Assembly (NCBI GenBank): GCA_037951105.1
Contig: JBAMJV010003314.1
Coordinates: 118,389 to 182,388, forward strand
Direction: 5' to 3'
Source: Echinarachnius parma
Taxonomy: Eukaryota; Echinodermata; Echinoidea; Clypeasteroida; Echinarachniidae
Length of the DNA stretch: 64,000 bases
A program made the translations under genes and the position numbers. This document shows positions 40,101 through 50,864 of the stretch, in pieces. The stretch's first letter is position 1; every line of letters begins with the position of its first letter. Below the pieces are notes generated by a model that ran no database searches, was not told the DNA's origin, and was given only the letters and a program-made list of their open reading frames with translations.

Positions 40101-40615
40101 TCTTGATACCCCTCGCCTGGTCTTTCCGCCTCTCTGGCCGATAACCCCGGAAAGACCGATCATCTCCATGCACGATTAGAAAATAATCGACACCTTTGTG
40201 AGCTCACTCAAGCATGAACGGTCATTCAACAGGAACATGAATATGCATGAGTCTATCAATTTAAACTTGAAAACTTAATACTTTTTTATTTAAAAAAATC
40301 ATTACATAACAGGTTGTTTGTTCTTTTATACATGCAGACTTAAAAAAAAACAAGTATAATATGGATCTGAAATTGTTAGTGTTGGTATCCTGTTTCACTC
40401 GTTTAGAATAGCGCATTTGTAATTGAAAATTCAACGACGAAAAAACTATAACTGTGAAATGGTTCGTGCCATGGAAGTGCATTAGTTTTCAATTCCATTC
40501 AATCTTCACTCTGGTTTCTCTGCATCGCGCATAAATCTTTCGCCTTTTACTAAAGATTTCCGTGCAGAGGAGCACAATGATGAGTATATAGCTATTTTTC
40601 TCTGGTCGGCCCTTG
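28003..40615 (+). repeat. Satellite array, block 2: monomers 14-24
   Basis: The array resumes at the exact point where monomer 13 was broken. Anchors are at 28182, 29314, 30479, 31803, 32971, 34095, 35259, 36431, 37616, 38773 and 39925. The 25728-28182 interval minus the insertion gives 1,138 bp, one normal monomer, so the insertion split a single unit. Order by subtype is S, L, S with MITE, L, S, S/L hybrid, L, L, L, S, L. The monomer at 34095 begins as S and switches to L by about 34170, a recombinant. The last monomer is broken at 40615. Confidence 0.95.
31120..31297. mobile_element. 178-bp TA-flanked MITE, copy 3 (in satellite)
   Basis: Third copy at the same site, in the monomer starting at 30479. 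It differs from copy 2 by a visible G-to-T (CCTGCAATGAAAAAC). It again lies between two L-type monomers. Confidence 0.85.
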
Positions 40616-41294
40616 TAGACCGCGGGCCGAACCGTGAAAATCGCCTTATTTCTTGACTTTCGTGCTTCAAATCTCGTATCTACCTGAATTTTGGCATGTG
40701 GGTAGTGAAAAATTCACTGAACACAAATTCATAACTCGTCAAGCTCAAAAAGTGCGCATTTTTTCAAAAAGTAGAAAAAACTTGGAATTTTGTGTTGTAA
40801 CACTCTCTGAAAAATAATCCAATCCCAGTGCATCTCTCATTAGAACGTAACAGTGTCCCATAAGCTAGGGCCAATCAGATCGCTTGTTTTATCGTTGTGC
40901 GAAAATTTTGTTTTGATGCGATGTAATGACACGTACTTTATCTGGATTTTGTTGTTTACATGGAAACTAAACTCACAGTAAATTAATTCATTTAGAGGAA
41001 TTGATTCGAAATAGATAAGGAATGAGTACCACCTTGAAAATTTACCAAAAACACATTAGAAGTTGATAAATAATTTAACGAAAAGAGACCGATACGGCAC
41101 TAGCACTTCGGCTAACGAAGATCATCAGGCTAGTGTCGCCTGAGCTGCGGGGCACGGGTCGGCTACAAAAGGTGGCATGGAGGCATAATGCAATCGCCCT
41201 CAGCATGAATCTAGTTTAATTTTACCCCGGGAAAAGGCTATTTTCCTAGTTACTGTCTGTCTTGGAATGGATTGTAATATATTTGTCTTTATCT

Positions 41295-41484
41295 AAAGGG
41301 AAAGTCCACCCTAAATCTAAGTTAGTTAAGATAATGGCATAAATAAAGAGAGGAACGTGACAGTGAAAAATTTCTTCTTGTAAATATATATTGCCTATTT
41401 TTTAAATAATTTATTAATTTTCCATGATGAAACATTTTCTGCTTCTATTAAAACCAACTTATTTTCAGGGTGGACTTTTCCTTT
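41295..41484. mobile_element. 190-bp MITE nested in the 4.4 kb transposon
   Basis: Inverted ends AAAGGGAAAGTCCACCCTAA and, reversed, AAAGGAAAAGTCCACCCTGA enclose AT-rich sequence. No clear target duplication. Short size, inverted ends and lack of coding sequence fit a MITE. Confidence 0.6.
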
Positions 41485-43246
41485 GAGGAAATAAATAAAG
41501 GAGAGAAATAGAGGGTAGATGGAGAGATTGTGAAATTTGGTAGACTGGTATTTATTTATTTATATAGTACATTTGTTAAACATTTTATTTTGCTTTTTTT
41601 TTTTGCATCAGGACTAACGGTATTCGATTCATCACACAGCACACTCCCCAACTCAAATCATCCTTCAGCATCCCATTGGCAATATATATAATAATAATTT
41701 AAATAATAATACAATAAATAAAAAATACAAAAAAACCCCATGTAGACACCGACAACTTATCTCTCTTATCATATCTATCTTTCTCTCTTACACACACACA
41801 CACACCCACACCAAAACATACATGTACACAAAGATACAAACAATTCAGTCCAGACAATGCACTTATTTATCACACCAAATTGATTAATATTAGAGCACGA
41901 TAAGAACAGTTGTAAAAAAAATGAGATAAGTCAAATTTTCCATATTTAGTAAAATCTTTATGATCTTATTTTATCTATCTCAATGAAATGAAACTCACTG
42001 GAAATTCTGGTAATTGGGCAAAATACAAAACAGTAGAAGTAATGCATAGATTAAGTAGATGCATAAAGAACAAACATTCTTATAAATGAGGTAACATTTT
42101 CTGGCTATTGAAAAGAATCTCGGTTATAGCGAGATTCCGGTTATAACGAGGTAAAATCGATAGTCCCGACTACCTTGTTATAAAGAGGTTTCCCCAGTTA
42201 GCAATACAAAATTATCATAATTCATACAACAAATATTCAAATATTTAATATCATGTTGTACTGTTTCATTGATTCATACAAAGCATGTAAACCAGACATA
42301 CAATCAACTTCCCTATTACTTGCCTCTGATGATTTGTTTTCTTTGTTTTTAAACATAACATAGACAAACATAAGCTTATGTATGAATAGAATCATGATCA
42401 TTAAAATGTGTAACTTATTCATCTTACATAATTGATATACTTGTCATAATGGAACAAAATACTAAATGCACAAGAGTACATTCCCAGTCCAAATATATAC
42501 ATACACTGGTACTATATATGCTATTCATAAGCAGTGAATACAAGTCAAGGAACCTCAATCTTCCAACATCTATTTTCTTCCCATTATTTTGGGTAAAATA
42601 TTACAGGTATGATAGAAAACAACTTACAAGTGTCATGTTATAACAACAACAAAATAAATAGATAGATAAATAAACTTTAACAAATCAAATTACTTGGTCA
42701 TGGAAATTAAAATTAGTCAAAATGTATCAGAATCAGATTTGTCAAAACAAAATATTGGTTCATGTTAATACGGTAAGCATAACTTATGTTAAACTTTATG
42801 ACACTTCTTTTACCTACATGTAGCACTCTGGCTAGAATGGTACCCATTTACACATGGGTGTAACATGGTAACCATAGATTAATATCTGCCTAAAGGACTA
42901 TAGGTGAACCATCCATCTTAAAATGTTTGTTTACCAGTAGACTTGTTAAGGATATACTTAGCTCCATTGCAGATAAAGCAATGCACTGGCAATATATTCA
43001 GTTTATAAGTCATGGCTGGTAGAGGGTTGATGTCCATGTGAAAAACTTGACCAAAGCAGTCTCTTTGGTACAGGGGAATCCTCACTTGCCGACACTTACT
43101 TGATACTTGATGAGGTAATCCCTTGATGCAGCTGCAAAGCTATACTTGGATGATGTGCTGGTGTGTCATCAGGAGGTGCCATAATACAATTTTCACTTTG
43201 CACATGTGTACAATAAAGATGCAAGAGTGAATGTGCAAGCAAAAAA

Positions 43247-43744
43247 TCAAGTATAGTGACATTTAAACAATGTGGGAGGCTGGGAGCCCACGGGAGACTG
43301 CACTTCTCTAATGGTGGGTAATGCAGCCATTTGAAAGGTAGTCAGTCCTGTTATTTTGATGACCGGCCCAGAGAGATGGTTCCAGACTCGTATAGTCCGT
43401 GGATACAAAAATGACACCTTGTCAATAGTAGATAATGGAACGGTGAACTTCAGGTTGTGATCGTGTCTTGAATAACAGTTGGCTTGGCGGACTTCTGGTG
43501 GGAAAGGCATGTGGCCTGGCCTAGCTGATGATGGATCTTGTAAAAGAGTGTGCACTGTGCAAGGAGTCACCGGACGTGTAGTCGGTCCCACCCACATGTA
43601 CAATGTTTTGTAAAGGGTCCTGATAGGACGGTCCCACCCAAGGGCTGTCACGAGCGAGGAAGATGTGGTGGATCTTGAATTGCTGATCAAGTCTTGCTGG
43701 CTCTTCTTGGGGCTATTCGGTAAATAGCTGTGTCTTCTCAGCAT
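43247..43744 (-). pseudogene. Fragment resembling the C-terminus of a non-LTR ORF2
   Basis: A 165-residue minus-strand ORF. LVTALGWDRPIRTLYKTLYMWVG followed by a basic stretch and VSFLYPRTIRVWNHLSGPVI (near residues 118-137) matches the pattern at the end of Jockey/CR1-type ORF2 proteins, where a 'SFFPRTI..WN.LP' block is common. No RT precedes it. Just before the first Met the minus strand has a pyrimidine-rich run ending in CCCACAG, a good splice-acceptor shape, so exonisation is conceivable. Also possible: only the dead 3' piece of a retroposon. Confidence 0.4.
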
Positions 43745-44505
43745 CTGTGGGTTTTAACAAGGAGAAGGGAGAAAAGAAAATTAAAACCAATTTCATCAAA
43801 GTCATTCTAAATATGAAAATCTATTACTAGTCATTAGGTGATTTCAGGTAGATAGTTGAAGTCGGTGTTGGTGTTGAGAACGTGGATCAAGCTACTGAAC
43901 CGAGCTCCAACACCGATGGTAATAATAGAAAGATACTGTTCACCTTAATCATGTCATGGATAGCTCAACACCGATTGGACGTCATGCCTTTATGTGATCC
44001 TCTCACAATTTGTACGCGAAAAGGTTAGTAAACAAAAGTGAAATCAGTGAGAAAAGGCATTTAAATTTCAACAGGTAGGACATAAAATTTTAAATCATAC
44101 TGTCAAACCAAAATAGAATATATATCAATCATATCCAAGGATTTTCAGTAATTTGTGATGTTGTCATTTGGTTCGTGATCTTGAGATTACCAACACTAAC
44201 ATCGAGCTCGAAATCACAAATTTCACTAGGGATTATCATTAGAATTAGGAAGTTCTCCTTTTTCATGTTTTTGTTCGAGTGCAATTTTATTTCGGGAAAA
44301 TGGGAATACTTTTCAAGTTTCATTTGATGAAGTCGTAGAGCTAGATATGTTCATATTATAACGGGAACTTACCAGCCAGTTCCGGATGTCTTAGAGTTAC
44401 AGTCATCTTCTTCTTCTTCGGGTTAATCTGGCTTCTTCAATCTGGACTCTGGAGATTCGTGTTCAGTATAGCCATGAATGACTTGTCCCACACATTCACT
44501 TCCGT

Positions 44506-44780
44506 GTAATGTACATCGCTGCAACCTCACTTTCCAACCTCTTTTCCAAAGTTATCAATTTAGCTGCACACTCCTTGCACTTTTCATAGTTTTTATCACT
44601 AGATGGTATACACTTGTTTAGAGTGTCGATGACATGTATGGGACAGAAGTCGGATTTACTTGCCTCGAAACTTTCCGTCGCACTCGACTCGAACGCAATA
44701 GTAGCAGCCAGTGATTGTTGTTTGGGTTTGTTTACATATTTAGCGCATGATGAAACAAAGAGCGTGATTGGTCAGTCCAC
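44506..44780 (-). other. Short open frame with Cys pairs and coiled-coil-like end, unrecognised
   Basis: A minus-strand frame open from about 44780 to TGA 44506-44508, without an obvious start Met. It contains SKSDFCPIHVIDTLNKC, then YEKCKECAAKLITLEKRLE; the CxxC and heptad-like Leu/Glu pattern suggest a small zinc site before a coiled coil. It lies in the right arm of the 4.4 kb transposon. It may be an ORF1-like remnant or chance. Confidence 0.25.
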
Positions 44781-45017
44781 AAATCACGTTATGAGCAACG
44801 TACTGTGATTGGTCATTCTTACCGTCGAAACTGACAAATATTGGCAATTTTTTTTTGGTTTTTTCCATATTTTCAGAAAATGTGCAGGTTTTATTCTTGA
44901 CGAGTTTCAGGTATGATTTCAATACTATTTTTACACAAGTCGACAAAAAACTAGCTAGATACAAAATACAAGATTTGAAGCACGAGATGAAACGATAATG
45001 GACCTCGGCCCGCGGTA

Positions 45018-45054
45018 TTGAGGCCTGACCACGCATCCACCAATGAAAAGAAAG

Positions 45055-45086
<32 letters not shown>

Positions 45087-46325
45087 TATAGGGGTACATA
45101 TGATGATGTCATCATGCGCCCTACACCCGCACCGACCACCACCACCACCACCACCACCACCACCCCTCCACCACTCATTTACATAAAATATTGGCCATTC
45201 TCCATATTTCGTTAACAAAAAGAATTATTCGTGGTTCTTGGTTCTTGGTAGGTTAATCACCCCCCCCCCCCCCCCCCCCCCAATACTCTTCAGTTTTAAC
45301 TGAAGGTGAGTCTGAGATAGTGGTTAGCATCTGAGGAAAATTCTTAATTAGCAAGCGCAGTCTGGAATGTATGAAGTCTCGCCGCAGACCCCCATGCAAC
45401 AGGACCGATAATCAAAATTTGTCAAGGATCGTGTTGTAACGCACCCAACGCATTTCCCCCCCCCCCCCCCCCCCCTGCATGGCTACAGGCCTGCTTGGTG
45501 TAGGTTAATCCTCTTGAATCCTTTATAGGAGTTTTAAAAAGAGGAGAATGGTTTAAGATCGAGGAGAATGGTTAGCCTCCAAAGACAGAAGGGTCGAATA
45601 TTAGGAAGCGCATTCTAGAATGTATATCGAAGACCGCCATGCAACAAGACCGATCACCGAAAGTTGTCAACGATCCTGATACCCCTCACCTGGTCTTTCC
45701 GCCTCTCTGGCCGATAACCCCGGAAAGACCGATCATCTCCATGCACGATTAGAAAATAATCGACACCTTTGTGAGCTCACTCAAGCATGAACGGTCATTC
45801 AACAGGAACATGAATATGCATGAGTCTATCAATTTAAACTTGAAAACTTAATATTTTTTTATTTAAAAAAATCATTACATAACAGGTTGTTTGTTCTTTT
45901 ATACATGCAGACTTTTAAAAAAAACAAGTATAATATGGATCTGAAATTGTTAGTGTTGGTATTTTGTTTCACTCGTTTAGAATAGCGCATTTGTAATTGA
46001 AAATTCAACGACGAAAAACTATAACTGTGAAATAGTTCGTGCCATGGAAGTGCATTAGCTTTCAATTCCATGCAATCTTCACTCTGGTTTCTCTGCATCG
46101 CGCATAAATCTTTCGCCTTTTACTAAAGATTTCCGTGCAGAGGAGCACAATGATGAGTATATAGCTATTTTTCTTGGTCGGCCCATGAGGCCTGACCACG
46201 CATCCATCAATGTAAAGAAAGATAAACACACATAATATTGATAATTATGTGCACCCCGCGGTCCCCACTACCAAAACCATTGATTTAGATACAATGTTGG
46301 CCATTCACTGTTTCGTAAACAAGTT
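45018..46325 (+). repeat. Satellite array, block 3 and decayed array edge
   Basis: After the 4.4 kb transposon the broken monomer continues at TTGAGGCCTGACC, and monomer 25 starts at 45505. From about 46190 identity drops: CATCCATCAATGTAAAGAAAG and TTGGCCATTCACTGTTTCG are recognisable but diverged, and the (CCA)n and C-tracts are gone. Diverged edge copies are usual where unequal exchange no longer homogenises an array, so this is probably the true distal end. Confidence 0.85.
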
Positions 46326-47239
46326 TCAATACATTTTCAGCAGATAATACCCCACTTTTATCACACAAACGAGAACAATTTGATTGGACAACATAACCGT
46401 AATTTCTGCATTTTCGAGTCCACATTGATTACAAACATCATTTTTTTTGTTTTACTATAATTAATGTAAACAAATTTAAAATAAATCTTGTTGCCCTTCA
46501 AGAAAGTGTTCCCTATTTTTCACATTTCGCGAACATTGACATAGAATGTTTACCCTTATTGATTTATATCCTCATCTCGACTGCGATCATCATCATGCCC
46601 TTTTCCCATGAGTTGCCTTGGAGTCTTTATGCTTGGAGAACACTTTGTGTGTTTTGCTTAAATTGCTTGCATTATACGTAAATCTTATATATAAGCTAGG
46701 TAATTATAGGTATTTTATAATTTTCCGACTGGCATTTTAGGATCCGCACTCTTGTTATTGTTTATATTTCTCATGTTGGGATGTATATAACTTGTCAAAT
46801 ATATATGCATTTACAAAAATATAACACCCATATCATCAAGCTGCGGTCAAACCCACTGATCTCTAGAGGATTATGTTATATTCTGATGTTAATTAAGGGT
46901 ATCTCTCTTTATCTTATTTGTTTATAGACCGTGATCATTGTTGAAGTCGACTGATCGACCGACACAAATAGTCAGATCTTATTTAATCTCTACAACACAG
47001 AGATCGGTGGTCAAACCAGATTGGAGACTATGAAAATGGAAGAGGAAGAAGATGCGAAGAAGAAAACATAATATCTCACTAATCGTGCTCCATGCGCAAT
47101 GCCCGTCCTACAATTAAGGGGAATCCCCTAGCCTGCATTGCCAGAATTGCAGATCGTGTGCAATAATACTGAATACACACGTAACGTCGCGTCGATCGCG
47201 TACACAAAGGTGAATTGAAACCGGTACTGCCAATTGTCA

Positions 47240-47332
47240 TGATGATGTCGGGAATGGAGATGATATTGTAAATCGTGTTTTAATACTAGTCAAAGCTGTG
47301 TAAACTGTGAAGAAATAGAGCCTTTTAGAGAG
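47240..47332 (+). other. Candidate 5' noncoding exon of the Death-TIR gene
   Basis: TTTTAGAGAG is followed at 47333 by GTAAGTTGG, a near-consensus donor. The next good acceptor on this strand is TCTATTTAG at 50335-50343, just before the presumed start codon at 50355, which implies an upstream exon. Exon start is arbitrary. Inference only. Confidence 0.25.
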
Positions 47333-49296
47333 GTAAGTTGGTTGATTGATTTGCCAATTAATTGGCCGGTGCACATGCACATTAACATTTTAAAATTTAT
47401 TTACGGTACGGTACCTCTTCATTTTTTTTTTCCTCATTGGAATCTGACTTTCTGTAAGTGTAACTCTGTAAGTAACTGTAAAAGTGTAAGAGCAAACTCT
47501 ATGGAGCAAGGCTATTCTAGCTCAGTAAGTGAGTTGACATGAATGATTGTGAGTGAGTGACATTAACTAATAATGCAGTTCAAGAGAACACTAGTGTATT
47601 ACCGAACGTGTTGTATTACCGGATGCGGACATGCAAATTCACATAGGAAAATTAATGTTCGAATTTTGAAAGTTGAATTTGACAGTCGGCAAAAAAATAA
47701 ACGAAGGATAATTAATAAATGGACGTTCAGCAAAAATGTTTCATCATTTCCCGAAGAAAATTAGCGTCCTGAGGCGTTTTACGCGCGTTTTGCTGCGCAC
47801 ATGTGTCAATGACATTCCCATGCAAAACATTCACGTTCGGTAATACAACACAAAATTTTGCATCGGGAAGAGGCTTCTTTTTTGGAAGGGTTTACAAGAA
47901 AGTTGATTTGGAGAAAAATTGGTAAATTCTTGAAGATATTTTACATCAAATGTGTTCTTTATGAGTTTATGCAGCTGCTCGTATAATTTCCACTTTGATT
48001 TTATGCAGCTTATGTTTGTTTTGTGCTGTCAAACTATCGGTATCCGGTAATAATAGGACACAGTATTATACTAAGTAGAAGTATGAAACATGTAAATTGT
48101 AATAAAATTCATGATAATAATTGCATCATGTATGGTTGAGAGACCCCCACAACAGCACCCTAAAACATTTCCGACAGTTTTAGACTTAAAAATCGTACAA
48201 ATTTCATAAAAATTAACTCACACAGTGAGAAAATAGTGCAGATTCCGATGCGATGATCAGATTTGCGATTCACAAATTATATTTTGAGATATCGTCTTCG
48301 AACGTGTGTTTTTTTGCTCCACGAGTTCGCGGTGTTTATTGAAACCGGCACCCCCTCAATTCTCATTGACAATGTACGAACTCAAAATTTCTTATGCGAT
48401 GTTGGCATCATAATCACAAATTTACACGTAGCAGACGATCTATGCATTATTTCTCCTCGAAGTTTCGACCATTGCAGTTTCTAAGGGTAGCGCGCATTAT
48501 GCGCAATTTTTCACAACACGCGCAAAAACAAATTTTACGCGGGGTGCCGATATTAAAAAGCCAATGTGTAGTACACCTACCATATAACATTATCATTGAA
48601 CAAGGAATGATTAAACATCACATACACATAAATGCAGTTTCTGTCTACCACTATATACATCATACATGAGCTAACGCAGCAGCGTTAGATCCTTGATTTG
48701 CAGGGGTGTATACATGACACATGTTCAAATGATAATTTGTACAAATCATGTTTGTTACATTTAGCCAACAGGCAACACTAATGGTTGGCAACTACATCAC
48801 AATTCACAGTCATACCTGTTCTGTCATGTGTAAAATACTTTGTATGTTACACATGACATCATACATGGTACTATTCTTTTATTTAATAAGGTACCATCGG
48901 GTAGTAGCAATAACGACAGGGTAAAAGTGAATTCGCCAACACCCCTCGCGCAATCAATGTACACTGCATTGCGTGCAGTAGTCGCGCCTCGCAAACAAAA
49001 TACGCACTGTCGCAATGCGATTCTTTAGTCGTAGATATAATGATAGGAACGAGCAGTATTGGCGAGGACACAGTGCGGGCACAGTGCACGATTTGCATTT
49101 TTACACAAAGAAGTCAAAGAGTGCTTAGTTTACTTTTGCACGACTTTTCATTGTTCTATCATTTTTGGCATTAATATTTTCTTTAGCTGGAGTAGCTGGG
49201 GACATCCTGCAGACTATAATGCTCCACTGGAAATATAATTGTATTTGTGTGGTTCAATTTGTGGTGAACGTTACGTAGACCATTCGATCACAGTCT

Positions 49297-49453
49297 GATC
49301 TAGATCGACAAATCTAGCACGTTCATGGCCTCTTTGACATTTTTACTGAAATATTTACTGTCAGCCTTCTAGTTCTAGCTAAGGCTGACAGTAAAATATT
49401 TCAGTAAAAATGTCAAAGAGGCCATGAAAGCGCTAGATTTGTCGATCTAGATC
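49297..49453. repeat. Long hairpin, ~72-bp arms
   Basis: Left arm 49297-49368 and right arm 49381-49453 are inverse copies (AGATCTAGATCGACAAATC ... CTGTCAGCCTT) with only a few mismatches and one indel, around a 12-nt loop. A transcript would form an extended duplex. It may be a foldback MITE. Confidence 0.85.
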
Positions 49454-49719
49454 TGATGGTATAATTGATATAGTATAGGCGGGTGAGTGTTTAGTTTGTA
49501 TAATTTGTAAATGCCTAAAAATGGCATTGAACAAATAATGTCATAAAAGTCCCCCAGTGTTACCTTTTGTTTACAGTACAAAATAGTCTACATGTAAGTA
49601 GCTCTTTTGAAACACAAATATTGAAGAACATGAAAAAGGGAATTCTACTATCTTCTCATCTCAAAGCCTCATCATAGGCAGTGTCCTCTACATACCAATG
49701 CATGCATGCTAATATTTAG

Positions 49720-50132
49720 AGGGATCTAGATAGTAACTTTGTTGACATTGTGCAAAAAGTGATGATTAGTTGATACAATGTATATTGTTCTTATATGATA
49801 TGTCCACTGAGTATTGTGTGAAAATTTCAAGTTTTGTTAAATGGACGTTATATGGCCAAGTAATGAGCAAAAATGCAAAGTGATATTCACTAACTCATTG
49901 CACTGACTTTGACATGGTTTTGACTATCCAGAGTGGATATATATATATTTTAAAATCTGAACACTGCAATCGTAAATATCATTTTAACGAAAGGGAAATT
50001 AAAAAAACCGAACTGTCCCATGCGTCTATTGTTAATATGAATACACTGGTCAGCGGTTCCCTCATACCTTATGAGGGAACCGCTGAAATTCCAATCGGAT
50101 TTTGAGGATTTGGACAATGTTACTAGATCCCT
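49720..50132. mobile_element. TTAA-type MITE (AGGGATCTAG family), copy 1
   Basis: Left end AGGGATCTAGATAGTAAC, right end reversed AGGGATCTAGTAACATTG. TTAA follows the right end; the left flank is TTTA, one base off. A second, inverted copy lies at 60908-61285. TTAA target sites are used by piggyBac and Kolobok transposons. It includes a perfect 17-bp-arm hairpin at 50050-50086. Confidence 0.75.
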
Positions 50133-50354
50133 TTAAGGTACTTATTCACTTTGTTGGCATACTGTGAAAGAATCTTGAATGGATGAATTACAAACTGGTT
50201 TAATTATGTAATATGCTTGCTATAAAATATAGAAAATTTAAATAATAATGGCAAGTTACAAGGTTGTTTTGTATGTACATTGTACACACACTGTGAATTA
50301 ATTTGTAATTATTTCCTTTGCTTGCTTGTTTGCGTCTATTTAGCAAACGGAATC

Positions 50355-50864
50355 ATGGACACAGAGAAGGAAACTAGTGTGCTTTCGTTATATGGAGACT
50401 TAAAATCGACCCTATTCGAAAAACAGGGAGGACGTGGAGAGTTAAGAAGGGACAGCGCACCAAAGCTGAATTTAAGAGGAGGCATCCCCAGCAGTGGCAT
50501 TGCAGCGTTGAAGATTCAGCCGTCCTCTGCGCAAAGCTCAAGAACTGCATGTAGTGTTTCGGAGGGGAAGACAAACCAAAGCCCTGCATATCAAGGTCAT
50601 CAGGAAGCTAAATGTGGGAACAGCATCGAATCGATCCGGGTTCCTCCTCATCCCCAGACGCCTCTTATCGATGAGACGGATAGTAAACCTTTTTCGGACC
50701 TGGGAGTTTTGAATGTCCAGCCGTCCTCTACGCAGCAGTCTGTAGAAATCCAAGGACACAGAGAGAGCCAAAAGATTGTCCCTCGAGCGATGCCTACGAG
50801 CCATGAAGCAGGTCACAGTCAGGGTCACGTTGAAGCAACAAAGATTCCTCCTGCAGGCTTTACG
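50355..50864 (+). CDS. Death-TIR gene, coding exon 1: repeat-bearing N-terminal region
   Basis: 170 residues starting MDTEKETSVLSLYGDL. Acceptor TCTATTTAG precedes at 50343; donor is ACG|GTAACT. The sequence is polar and looks disordered, with imperfect internal repeats: LKIQPSSAQSS and LNVQPSSTQQS; YQGHQEAK, IQGHRESQK and SQGHVEATK; IRVPP and TKIPP. These could be short docking motifs. The frame stays open upstream to 50280 and downstream to 50936, so other limits are possible. No known domain recognised. Confidence 0.65.

Larger units (their letters stand above)
40616..45017. mobile_element. 4.4 kb TIR transposon inside monomer 24
   Basis: Ends are TAGACCGCGGGCCGA and, reversed, TACCGCGGGCCGAGG. 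Imperfect inverted similarity continues inward for ~70 bp (TCGTGCTTCAAATCT in both arms). It is flanked by TTG on both sides, while uninterrupted monomers have a single TTG (CCCTTGAGGCC), so a 3-bp target duplication is likely. No transposase was recognised. It contains an ORF resembling the C-terminus of a non-LTR ORF2, a nested MITE, and AT-rich sequence. I could not assign a superfamily. Confidence 0.7.
46326..50342. other. Non-coding region upstream of the Death-TIR gene
   Basis: No ORF with protein-like features. It holds a strong splice donor at 47333, an inverted repeat TATTACCGAACGTG (about 47600 and 47831), a 72-bp-arm hairpin (49297-49453) and a TTAA MITE (49720-50132). CpG-containing sequence at 47160-47210 could belong to a promoter, but no TATA or initiator is convincing. 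Confidence 0.5.

Noticed and set aside
41093..41145. Possible hammerhead ribozyme (CTGATGA...CGAAG on the minus strand)
   Set aside because: The core has GAAG instead of GAAA, and the closing stem ACTAGC/GCTAGT pairs the strands in a way that does not fit hammerhead helices. It is a simple stem-loop.
44373..44407. Minus-strand coding exon joined to the ORF at 43744
   Set aside because: The donor at 44372 is good, but joining it in phase to the acceptor creates a TGA codon at the junction.
12300..45215. CRISPR-like spacing of repeats
   Set aside because: Units exceed 1 kb, have no short repeat/unique spacer alternation, and the context is eukaryotic.
12149..46098. Recurring minus-strand ORFs in the satellite (MQRNQSEDCMELKANA..., MHGGLRRDFIHSRL..., MYPYSMCVCVSFF...)
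   Set aside because: They recur because the monomer recurs. Ends and length shift with every change in the (CA)n, (CCA)n and C-tracts, poly-Gly and Cys-Val stretches come from those tracts, and no domain is recognisable.
11601..46325. Array as a cluster of tandem immune genes (such as sea urchin 185/333-type)
   Set aside because: No conserved exon, signal peptide or splice pair is found in the monomer, and the flanking microsatellites are CA, CCA and poly-C.
47342..49098. Short ORFs of 60-90 codons upstream of the Death-TIR gene
   Set aside because: Biased AT-rich or palindromic composition, no domain, no consistent splice context.
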